Made by a program: the position numbers and the translations under genes. Below the pieces are notes generated by a model, which made no database searches, was not told the DNA's origin, and saw only the letters and a program-made list of their open reading frames with translations. Below are positions 1 through 6,498 of a DNA stretch of 10,940 nt, piece by piece. Positions within the stretch are counted from its first letter, which is position 1; each line of letters opens with the position of its first letter. The stretch spans positions 1 to 10,940 of the forward strand of contig CAZRVL010000069.1 in NCBI GenBank assembly GCA_964603455.1, written 5' to 3'. The stretch comes from Flemingiibacterium sp964603455. GTDB lineage: Bacteria; Bacillota; Clostridia; Oscillospirales; CAG-272.

Positions 1-1520
1 ATTCCCGCGGGAAGAGCCTTTCCGGTAAGCTCCTCAATGACCTTATCGGGATAGCCGAGCTGCTTTGCGCTGAGGTAAAGCTCATTGTCGAGAGTCTCGT
101 TCTTGAGCGAATTCTCCATTGCAATGAGGTTTCCGAACTTATTGAGGAACCACTCGTCGATCATGGTGATCTCGTGGATGGTATCGACGGAGGTGCCGCG
201 GCGAAGTGCCTCATAGATTATGAAGATGCGCTCGTCATCGACATTGTGGAGTCTTTCTGCGATCTCCTCGTCCGAAAGGCTGCGGTACTTCTTGTGCGAG
301 AGCGAGGACATACCGATCTCGACTCCGCGAACCGCCTTCATTATAGCTTGCTCGAAGGTCGTGCCTATAGCCATTACCTCACCGGTAGCCTTCATCTGAG
401 TACCGAGTGTACGCTTTGCGTAGACGAACTTATCGAACGGCCACTTCGGGAACTTAACGACAACATAGTCGATGGTCGGCTCGAAGCAAGCGTAGGTCTT
501 CTTGGTGACGGCGTTGAGTATTTCGGGGAGAGTGTAGCCGATGGCGATCTTTGCCGCGACCTTTGCGATCGGGTAGCCGGTAGCCTTCGAAGCGAGAGCT
601 GAGGAGCGCGAAACTCTCGGGTTGACCTCGATAACGGCATATTCCATGCTCTCGGGATGGAGCGCGAACTGGCAGTTACAGCCGCCCTCGATCTCAAGCT
701 CGTCGATTATCTGAAGAGCCGCCGAGCGGAGCATCTGATATTCCTTGTCCGAAAGGGTAACTGCGGGAGCAACGACTATCGAGTCACCGGTGTGAACGCC
801 TACCGGGTCAACGTTTTCCATCGAGCAGATAGTGATGGTATTTCCGGCAGAGTCGCGCATTACCTCAAACTCGATCTCCTTCCAGCCCGCGATGCACTTT
901 TCAACGAGGATCTGGTGTATGGGCGAGGCATGGAGACCTGTGTTGCAGATCTCGATGAATTCAGCCTCATCATGAGCGATACCGCCACCGGTGCCGCCGA
1001 GGGTGAACGCCGGACGAATGATGAGCGGATAGCCGTTCGTATGTGCGAAGGCGAGAGCCGATTCGAGGTCGGTAACTACGAGCGAGGGAATGCAGGGCTG
1101 ACCGATCTTCTGCATGGTGTCCTTAAAGGACTGTCTGTCCTCTGCCTTGTCGATGGTCTCTGGCTTTGCGCCGAGGAGCTTTACGCCCATCTTATCGAGG
1201 AAGCCTTCCTTTGCGAGCTGCATCGAGATGTTGAGTCCGGTCTGACCGCCGAGAGTCGAGAGAAGACTGTCGGGACGCTCCTTTTCGATTATACGCTTGA
1301 TAGTCGGGATGGTAAGCGGCTCGATGTAGACCTCATCCGCCATTGCGTTGTCGGTCATTATGGTAGCCGGGTTGGAGTTTACGAGAACGACTTCGAGACC
1401 GTCCTCCTTGAGTGCGCGGCAGGCCTGAGTTCCCGCATAGTCAAATTCAGCCGCCTGACCGATGACTATAGGACCTGAACCGATGACCATTACCTTTTTG
1501 AGTTCTTTATTCAGCGGCAT
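1..1520 (-). CDS. carB: Carbamoyl-phosphate synthase large subunit, N-terminal part (runs off window)
   Basis: The large subunit makes carbamoyl phosphate from bicarbonate, two ATP and ammonia channelled from CarA, feeding pyrimidine and arginine synthesis. The ATG at 1520 opens MPLNKELKKVMVIGSGPIVI. About 506 codons are present against roughly 1070 in the full family, so the carboxyphosphate ATP-grasp domain and the start of the oligomerisation domain are here and the second ATP-grasp half lies beyond position 1. Visible family blocks are GGQTGLN, RPAFTLGGTGGG, LVEKCIAGWKEIEFEV, SMENVDPVGVHTGDS and EVNPRVSRSSALASKATGYP. The start is one base after the carA stop, and its Shine-Dalgarno (GGAGGAG) lies inside the last carA codons, so the pair is probably translationally coupled. 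No frameshift was seen in the visible part. Identity is near certain. Confidence 0.97.
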   Translation of the reverse strand, partial: MPLNKELKKVMVIGSGPIVIGQAAEFDYAGTQACRALKEDGLEVVLVNSNPATIMTDNAMADEVYIEPLTIPTIKRIIEKERPDSLLSTLGGQTGLNISMQLAKEGFLDKMGVKLLGAKPETIDKAEDRQSFKDTMQKIGQPCIPSLVVTDLESALAFAHTNGYPLIIRPAFTLGGTGGGIAHDEAEFIEICNTGLHASPIHQILVEKCIAGWKEIEFEVMRDSAGNTITICSMENVDPVGVHTGDSIVVAPAVTLSDKEYQMLRSAALQIIDELEIEGGCNCQFALHPESMEYAVIEVNPRVSRSSALASKATGYPIAKVAAKIAIGYTLPEILNAVTKKTYACFEPTIDYVVVKFPKWPFDKFVYAKRTLGTQMKATGEVMAIGTTFEQAIMKAVRGVEIGMSSLSHKKYRSLSDEEIAERLHNVDDERIFIIYEALRRGTSVDTIHEITMIDEWFLNKFGNLIAMENSLKNETLDNELYLSAKQLGYPDKVIEELTGKALPAG

Positions 1521-1521
1521 A

Positions 1522-2604
1522 TTACTTACTCTCCTCCATCATTGCGATAAATCTGTCGAACAAAAACTGCGTATCGAGCGGACCGCCCGATGCTTCGGGG
1601 TGGAACTGAACGGTGAATGCCGGGAAATCTGTATAATCAATTCCCTCGATAGTTCCGTCATTTCCGTTTTTATAGCTTATACGTGCGTTCGGAACGAGCG
1701 AATCCTCGCAGAGCGCGTAGCCGTGGTTCTGGCTGGTTATGAACACTCTGCCGTCCTCGGTGCGGATCGCCGGCTGATTTTCGCCGCGATGACCGTATTT
1801 GAGCTTTGCGGTGGTCATGCCTGCCGCAAGTGCCATGAGCTGATGACCGAGGCATATACCGAAGGTCGGTATCTTAGCCACGATGAGCTTCTTGATCTCC
1901 TCGATGATCGCCGCATTGTCACGCGGGTCGCCGGGGCCGTTCGAGAGCATGATGCCGTCGGGCTTGTATTCCATGATCTTTTCGAATGGAGTCGATGCCG
2001 GAACTGTGACTACCTCGCAGCCGCGCTTGAGAAGCTCGCCGCGTATGCTTTCCTTCGTGCCAAAGTCCCAGAGGACTACTCTGCGCTCCTTATTTTCGGG
2101 AGTGTCTGTATGTATTTCGCTGCAGGTGACTCTTTCGACCGGATTCTTTACGCTGAACGAAGCAAGCTCGGAAAGTACGGCATCCATATCCTCGGGATAC
2201 TTATGTACGACCTTCGCAGCCATAACTCCGACCTCACGCACTATGCGTGTGAGCGCACGTGTATCGACACCGGCGATTCCGGGGATATTGTGCTCGCTTA
2301 AAAAAACGCCAAGAGCACCTTCACATCTGAAATTCGAAGGCTCTTGACATAGGTCTCTGACGATATAAGCGGAAAGAACGGTCTTGTCGCTCTCCATATC
2401 GGGAGTGATACCGTAATTACCTATAAGCGGAAAAGTCTGAATAACGATCTGACCGCAATAGCTGGGGTCGGTAAGAGTTTCGAGATAACCTGTCATAGCT
2501 GTAGTGAAAACAATTTCCCCTATAGCATCGGACTGACTACCAATAGAAACACCTTCAAATACCCTGCCGTTTGCAAGAATGAGATACGCGGGTTGGTTCT
2601 GCAT
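1522..2604 (-). CDS. carA: Carbamoyl-phosphate synthase small (glutaminase) subunit
   Basis: CarA hydrolyses glutamine and passes ammonia to CarB. It has 360 residues, normal for the family. The N-terminal CarA-specific domain (about 1-150) starts AYLILANGRVFEG and contains FTTAMTGYLETLTDPSY. The C-terminal class I glutamine amidotransferase domain follows (about 175-355), with SNGPGDP at 221-227, nucleophile Cys251 in GICLGHQ, GHRGENQP at 271-278, and His335 and Glu337 of the triad in FHPEA. The ATG at 2604 has a good ribosome binding site (GGAGGT, 6 bases upstream). It is the first gene of a carAB operon led by a consensus promoter at 2654-2682. The leader is only about 40 bases, too short for a PyrR-type attenuator or a T-box, so control is more likely at the promoter (see the inverted repeat at 2665-2718). 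Confidence 0.97.
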   Translation of the reverse strand: MQNQPAYLILANGRVFEGVSIGSQSDAIGEIVFTTAMTGYLETLTDPSYCGQIVIQTFPLIGNYGITPDMESDKTVLSAYIVRDLCQEPSNFRCEGALGVFLSEHNIPGIAGVDTRALTRIVREVGVMAAKVVHKYPEDMDAVLSELASFSVKNPVERVTCSEIHTDTPENKERRVVLWDFGTKESIRGELLKRGCEVVTVPASTPFEKIMEYKPDGIMLSNGPGDPRDNAAIIEEIKKLIVAKIPTFGICLGHQLMALAAGMTTAKLKYGHRGENQPAIRTEDGRVFITSQNHGYALCEDSLVPNARISYKNGNDGTIEGIDYTDFPAFTVQFHPEASGGPLDTQFLFDRFIAMMEESK

Positions 2605-2653
2605 TTTTTACCTCCGAAAATAACGTGTTCTGAATTTGGCTTACATTTTTAAT

Positions 2654-2682
2654 ATTATATCACATTCGCGGTCGGTTGTCAA
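2654..2682 (-). promoter_or_regulatory. Consensus sigma-A promoter of carAB
   Basis: On the minus strand TTGACA (2682-2677) and TATAAT (2659-2654) are separated by exactly 17 bases, a perfect match to the housekeeping consensus. Transcription would start near 2647, leaving about 43 bases before the carA ATG. One arm of a 12-bp inverted repeat fills most of the spacer. Confidence 0.9.
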
Positions 2683-2718
2683 TACGTAAATTTTATAAAT
2701 ATACCTACCGACCGCGAA
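2665..2718. repeat. 12-bp perfect inverted repeat straddling the carAB promoter
   Basis: TTCGCGGTCGGT at 2665-2676 is the exact reverse complement of ACCGACCGCGAA at 2707-2718, with 30 bases between. The proximal arm lies in the -35/-10 spacer; the other lies about 25 bp upstream of the -35. Arm centres are 42 bp apart, close to four helical turns, so two bound dimers could face the same side of the DNA. The GC-rich arms stand out from AT-rich surroundings. I infer an operator; a hairpin formed in read-through RNA from the upstream regulator gene is the alternative. No U-tract follows it. Confidence 0.6.
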
Positions 2719-2721
2719 ATT

Positions 2722-2749
2722 TAATTGAGCATTTTCGTTATCCGCTCAA
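2722..2749 (-). terminator. Possible weak terminator after the RpiR-type gene
   Basis: Minus-strand RNA would pair TTGAGC (2749-2744) with GCTCAA (2730-2725) around a 13-base loop, followed by TTAAATTT. The stem is only 6 bp and the U-rich run is broken, so this is a marginal candidate. It lies 16 bases past the stop codon of the regulator gene. Confidence 0.25.
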
Positions 2750-2765
2750 AATAAACATCAATAAC

Positions 2766-3635
2766 TTATATCATAAGTGTCTTTTTCTTCTTCGAGGCAT
2801 TCATCGAACGGTCGAGATAAGGCTTCACATCGCTGTATATCCTGCTCGTAACTATCGAGAAAAGAATATCGATTATGCAAAGCTGACCTATCCTCGAACT
2901 CATAGCACCCGAACGGATAAAATTCTCGTCAGACACCATGAAAAGATTTATATCGGTCGCCGCCGCAAGCGAATTTTTGCCGAGCCGCGTTATGCTTATC
3001 GTCTTTACGCCGTTCGCTTTCGCTATCTCAAGCGTATCAAGAAGGTCGCGTGTCTCGCCGGTGTAGGATATGAACACCGCCGCATCATCCTTCGAAAGAT
3101 TTGAAGCTGTAAGTATCTGAAGGTGCGGATCGGTCTGAGCCGTTGCGAGCTTGTTTATGCGAAGGAATTTGTTCTGTGCGTCAAGTGCAACGAATCCCGA
3201 ATTTCCGACTCCGTAAAAATCTATCCTGCGCGCATTTATCAGAAGTTCTACCGCTCTGCTGAGAGCCTCGTAGTCCATTATCTCCATAGTGTTCTTGATA
3301 GCCTTGATGTTGTTGTCGCAAACCTTTGAGACTATATCGGGCGAATCGTCATTCGGATTTATGTCCTTATAGCTCATCTCACCGTCCTCGCTCAGCATTA
3401 TGTCGGCGTTAAGGTACATACAAAGCTCCTTGTAGCCGTTGTAGCCGAGATTTTTGCAAAGCCTTACGACAGTCGGCTTGCTCGTTCCGCATTTTTCGGA
3501 CAGATCGGTTATCGACATCTTGACGACCTCGTTCGGATTGTCGATTATGTATTTTGCAATACGTTTTTCACTTGTGGAAAGATGATCGTAGCTTTCCTTT
3601 ATATTCAGGTAGCAGCGCAGTTTAAACAACTCCAA
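2766..3635 (-). CDS. RpiR/MurR-family transcriptional regulator (HTH + SIS domains)
   Basis: This DNA-binding repressor or activator senses a phosphorylated sugar. Its 289 residues fit the family. An N-terminal RpiR-type helix-turn-helix spans about 1-77 (SITDLSEKCGTSKPTVVRLC at 41-60, then KNLGYNGYKEL). A SIS sugar-phosphate domain spans about 125-260, with FYGVGNSG and the phosphate-binding-like SYTGETRD at 190-197. The start is uncertain. No in-frame ATG lies between the upstream stop (3653) and the HTH; the listed start is TTG at 3635. A GGAG at 3633-3630 lies too close to that TTG but about 9 bases before a CTG at 3620, so initiation a few codons inside is possible. It follows a sugar operon on the same strand but has its own promoter and palindromic boxes, suggesting autoregulation and control of the sugar genes. 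Confidence 0.9.
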   Translation of the reverse strand: MELFKLRCYLNIKESYDHLSTSEKRIAKYIIDNPNEVVKMSITDLSEKCGTSKPTVVRLCKNLGYNGYKELCMYLNADIMLSEDGEMSYKDINPNDDSPDIVSKVCDNNIKAIKNTMEIMDYEALSRAVELLINARRIDFYGVGNSGFVALDAQNKFLRINKLATAQTDPHLQILTASNLSKDDAAVFISYTGETRDLLDTLEIAKANGVKTISITRLGKNSLAAATDINLFMVSDENFIRSGAMSSRIGQLCIIDILFSIVTSRIYSDVKPYLDRSMNASKKKKTLMI

Positions 3636-3658
3636 TTCATTTGATTTACATTACTAAG

Positions 3659-3690
3659 AGTTACGTAATTAGTTTTAAAGTTACGTAACT
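3659..3690. promoter_or_regulatory. Tandem palindromic operator pair downstream of the RpiR-gene promoter
   Basis: AGTTACGTAACT at 3679-3690 is a perfect 12-bp palindrome. AGTTACGTAATT at 3659-3670 is the same box with one base changed. Starts are 20 bp apart, about two helical turns. Relative to the predicted start near 3696 they cover roughly +7 to +38, a classic repressor roadblock position. The natural candidate ligand is the RpiR-type protein encoded just downstream; that assignment is inference. I found no exact copy at the isomerase promoter. Confidence 0.65.
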
Positions 3691-3702
3691 CCGACAGTAT
3701 AT

Positions 3703-3731
3703 ATTATACACGATTCGCCCCGAAAATGCAA
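3703..3731 (-). promoter_or_regulatory. Sigma-A promoter of the RpiR-type regulator gene
   Basis: TTGCAT (3731-3726) and a perfect TATAAT (3708-3703) on the minus strand are separated by 17 bases. The predicted start is near 3696, leaving a leader of about 60 bases that carries two palindromic boxes. Confidence 0.8.
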
Positions 3732-3749
3732 GACTTTTCCGGAGCGAAT
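3713..3749. repeat. Long imperfect hairpin overlapping the regulator promoter
   Basis: In minus-strand RNA, ATTCGCTCCGGAAAA (3749-3735) pairs with TTTTCGGGGCGAAT (3726-3713) around an 8-base loop: 14 pairs including one G-U, with one bulged G. It lies 19 bases past the stop of the ROK kinase gene and so could mark the 3' end of the sugar operon transcript, but no U-run follows on the minus strand. The -35 of the next promoter starts in the stem and continues into the loop. Confidence 0.5.
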
Positions 3750-3767
3750 TTCGATTTTACATTTTAT

Positions 3768-4655
3768 TCACACATCGAGACCGAGCTTAAGGCAACAGTC
3801 GTATGCTGCGCCGAGCATATGTGATGTTTCGAGCCGCTTCGAACGGGTGATGACATTTAAAGTCTCAACTTCTTTCAGACCCTCGCGAAGCTCATTTTCG
3901 AAAAGTGGAAGTCCGCGGCTTATCTGACCGCCGAGAATGAGTATCTCTGCACCAATGATCTGAAGATAAGGCTTTATGACCTCTGCGAGTATCCTTCCGG
4001 TCTCGGCATATACCTCTTTGGCTTCAGCATCCGAGCCGAGTGCCAGCTGCTCTATCTCCTTTGCCGAACGCACAGAAGATCTGTATCTTGCAGCTATTCC
4101 GCGCCCCGAAACATAGTCCTCGGCGATACCATCGCGGTATGCCTGTCCCCAGACTGAATAGAGCGGCGAACCGTCAGGCTTTCTGAGTACGATTCCGTCC
4201 TTCATGGTGGCAAAACCGAGTCCTGTACCGATCATCACACCTGCGGCATTTTTATACTCACCGTAGGGTGAATGCCACATCTCTCCCGACAAGAACGCAG
4301 CCGAGTCGTGTACAAAGGTTATCGGAAGGTCACCGACAGCCTCACGTATCAAGGGTCTGAGCGGTATGCCGTATATCGCCTTGAACTTATGCTCCATCTT
4401 TGACATTCCGTTCTCATAGTCGAACGGACCAGGCGTGTCGATCGCAACGGCAGAGATCTCGATACCGGCTTTTTCGGCATGGTCGAGCTGCAATGCGAGG
4501 GTCTTCAAATATCCCTCTCGAACATCTTCGAATGCGCCGTCCGAATTTGCCGGAACTTGCTCAACCGAACCCTCAAGTATCTCGGCATCGCTCGATACGA
4601 CCGCCGATTTGAAGAATGTTCCGCCGGCATCTATCGCAATTATATATTTTTTCAT
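3768..4655 (-). CDS. ROK-family sugar kinase
   Basis: Probably a cytoplasmic kinase phosphorylating a hexose or related sugar with ATP. It has 295 residues, normal for ROK kinases. The N-terminal phosphate loop DAGGTFFK is at 9-16, the DTPGPF loop at 73-78, the likely catalytic base Asp117 in FVHDSAAF (families more often show NDANAA), GTGLGFA at 143-149, EDYVSGRGI at 179-187 and the C-terminal LGGQIS at 241-246. The ROK zinc motif (CxCGxxGCxE), normally just before the SGRGI-like block, is absent: the segment 155-180 has no cysteine. The ATG overlaps the PMI stop as ATGA, so the two are probably translationally coupled; only a weak AAGAG lies upstream. Context suggests it phosphorylates the product of the upstream isomerase. 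Substrate unknown. A ROK transcription factor is unlikely because there is no N-terminal HTH. Confidence 0.85.
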   Translation of the reverse strand: MKKYIIAIDAGGTFFKSAVVSSDAEILEGSVEQVPANSDGAFEDVREGYLKTLALQLDHAEKAGIEISAVAIDTPGPFDYENGMSKMEHKFKAIYGIPLRPLIREAVGDLPITFVHDSAAFLSGEMWHSPYGEYKNAAGVMIGTGLGFATMKDGIVLRKPDGSPLYSVWGQAYRDGIAEDYVSGRGIAARYRSSVRSAKEIEQLALGSDAEAKEVYAETGRILAEVIKPYLQIIGAEILILGGQISRGLPLFENELREGLKEVETLNVITRSKRLETSHMLGAAYDCCLKLGLDV

Positions 4656-6466
4656 CTCTTAAGCTGAGTCTTATGCTCGACTATTACAGTACCGGGCTTC
4701 TTGTTGATGACTTCATATTCTCCGAAGGAAGCGGGAACGACTACGATGTCGAGGAAGTGCTGTGTGAACGAGAGAGACGGATCCTTCTTGGAACGTATCT
4801 CGACCTCTTCGCCGTCTACGAGCGTCAGTACATGGAAATCGTCCTTCGTGTCGTCCTCGATCTTTTCGCCGAACTTTTCGTTTCTGAGCGAGAAATAGAG
4901 TCTGTCGCATTCGCCAACGACATATTCCTCCCAGCCGTCACCCGAACGGAGAGTGCGCTTGCCGCCGTTTACGAGATTTTCCTTTACATACTCCTCACGC
5001 ATATCGCGGTTGAGGTTCATCTCGCCGTAATAGCTGTGTATCGGGCGCGGATTTCCGTCGAGGTCTTTTCTCAGGTAGTCATACATCTTGTAGGTATACG
5101 AACCGACCGTCAGCGAGCCTATTTCGAGTATGAGCTGGTTTCTTCCCGAAGCATGGATAGTTCCGTGCGGTATCATTACCTGTACGCCCGGCTTCGATTC
5201 GACCGCATAGATATACTTCTGATAGTCAACCGGAGTGTGTTCGGTCTCGGAACGCTTGATGTCCGAAAGGAATCCGTCTATGTCGGCATCCTGTCTGAAG
5301 CCGAGATAGGTCTTCGCATCCTGAGCTGTTGCAACGATATAATAGCTTTCGTCCTGTCTGCCGAGCTCGTTAGAATTTTCCTTCAGGAACTGCTCGCCCG
5401 GATGGAGCTGTATCGACATATTTCCGGAGGAATGGAAGGTGTCATCGAAGTTGAATCTTATTGGGAAATATCCGCCGAAGTCCTTTACACACTGCTTTCC
5501 GAGCAACTTTTCGCCGTTTGCACCGATAAAGGTGTAGTAGGGGAATTCAAGCTCCAGACCGTCTATTTCGAGTACAAGTGATACTTCCATCGGGATAAGG
5601 TCGAATATCCAAGCCGCATTCTTCATCTCCTTCGGAAGATTTCTCTCCTTCATGGTGAAGTAGCCGCCCCAAACGCCTTCGAGATATACCGGACGGCATC
5701 TGAACGGATAATCCGAAGCGCGTGTGAGAAGTGCCTTCATGGTCGAATAAGGCATAGCCTTCATAGCATCGGGAATATCAGCCGATATGTAAAGCTCAAA
5801 GCCATCGCCTTCGAGCAGCTTCTTTCTCAGATTGAAGCTGAGGTCGAAGTCAAAATAATAGTTGCGGCGCATAGCTATCTTGAAGGGCAGCGGCTCATCG
5901 ACTCCGTAATTCAAATATCCGCCCTTCTTGACGTTGAGGACAGCCTGCTTCGGAGTGATGTCGGCGAATATCTTGTAATCGACTATCGCTCTGAGTTCAT
6001 CACAGAGTGCGCCGTTTCCGACTATAACTGTGATACCTTCAAATTTCTTCGAGCTCTCCTTGAGGGCATCGACCTTGCCATCGTCCATAAGTCCGGCATA
6101 TCCCTTGTCCCAGATCTTTCCGTAGAGCAGTACGGGGTCTTTCTTTCTGTCCTCGGGAAGATATTCCTTCATCTGAGCATCAAGCTCAGAAGCGGCTTTT
6201 GCAAGGCTTCTCGTGCATACGACACGCACATTTATTCCGGCATTCTCGACTGCTTCCTTTGCGATATTTCCGAGCAGCTCGAACGGTGCCGTGACATAAC
6301 CGTCTATAGCTATAACGCCTTTTTTGAGCGATGCAGCCGCTTTGCTTATCTCCTGCTTTATCTTGTCATTGCCGCAGAGAACGGAAGACATATCAACTCC
6401 GGGTGCAGTTATATGGTTGACTGCATTCGGATCGTTGTACGGATAGGGGTTGAACATGAAACTCAT
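4652..6466 (-). CDS. Class I mannose-6-phosphate isomerase-like protein with long N-terminal extension
   Basis: The C-terminal part (about 230-604) is a type I phosphomannose isomerase cupin enzyme, a zinc family interconverting mannose-6-P and fructose-6-P. Probable metal ligands are Gln353 and His355 (IQLHPGEQF), Glu374 (GRQDESYYI) and His438 (IPHGTIHASG, usual form PAGTxHA). YKMYDYLRKDLDGNPRPIH at 459-477 matches the family's late block. At 604 residues it is much longer than ordinary ManA (about 300-400). The first 220 or so residues include VIAIDGYVTAPFELLG at 51-66, vaguely like the first strand and helix of nucleoside-kinase folds but without a GxxxxGK[ST] loop; their function is unknown. 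The ribosome binding site AAGGAGAT lies about 10 bases before ATG 6466. It is the second gene of the sugar operon, 32 bases after the isomerase and overlapping the kinase. The isomerase label is firm at family level; the substrate could differ. Confidence 0.87.
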   Translation of the reverse strand: MSFMFNPYPYNDPNAVNHITAPGVDMSSVLCGNDKIKQEISKAAASLKKGVIAIDGYVTAPFELLGNIAKEAVENAGINVRVVCTRSLAKAASELDAQMKEYLPEDRKKDPVLLYGKIWDKGYAGLMDDGKVDALKESSKKFEGITVIVGNGALCDELRAIVDYKIFADITPKQAVLNVKKGGYLNYGVDEPLPFKIAMRRNYYFDFDLSFNLRKKLLEGDGFELYISADIPDAMKAMPYSTMKALLTRASDYPFRCRPVYLEGVWGGYFTMKERNLPKEMKNAAWIFDLIPMEVSLVLEIDGLELEFPYYTFIGANGEKLLGKQCVKDFGGYFPIRFNFDDTFHSSGNMSIQLHPGEQFLKENSNELGRQDESYYIVATAQDAKTYLGFRQDADIDGFLSDIKRSETEHTPVDYQKYIYAVESKPGVQVMIPHGTIHASGRNQLILEIGSLTVGSYTYKMYDYLRKDLDGNPRPIHSYYGEMNLNRDMREEYVKENLVNGGKRTLRSGDGWEEYVVGECDRLYFSLRNEKFGEKIEDDTKDDFHVLTLVDGEEVEIRSKKDPSLSFTQHFLDIVVVPASFGEYEVINKKPGTVIVEHKTQLKR

Positions 6467-6498
6467 TTTTATATATCTCCTTGAATAAATTAAATTGC

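Noticed and set aside
657..1478. 273-codon open frame on the plus strand across carB
   Set aside because: Antisense to a certain carB frame; its protein has no recognisable domain. Long antisense frames are common here because the codon use of the real genes rarely creates stops on the other strand.
1462..2301. 279-codon plus-strand open frame across carA
   Set aside because: Shadow of carA; no ribosome binding site and no family resemblance.
2733..2746. GAGCGGATAAC on the minus strand, resembling part of the lac operator
   Set aside because: Asymmetric short match with no LacI-type gene or second half; treated as coincidence.
4616..5581. 321-codon plus-strand open frame inside the PMI-like gene
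   Set aside because: Antisense shadow. The opposite strand carries conserved PMI metal-site motifs in frame.
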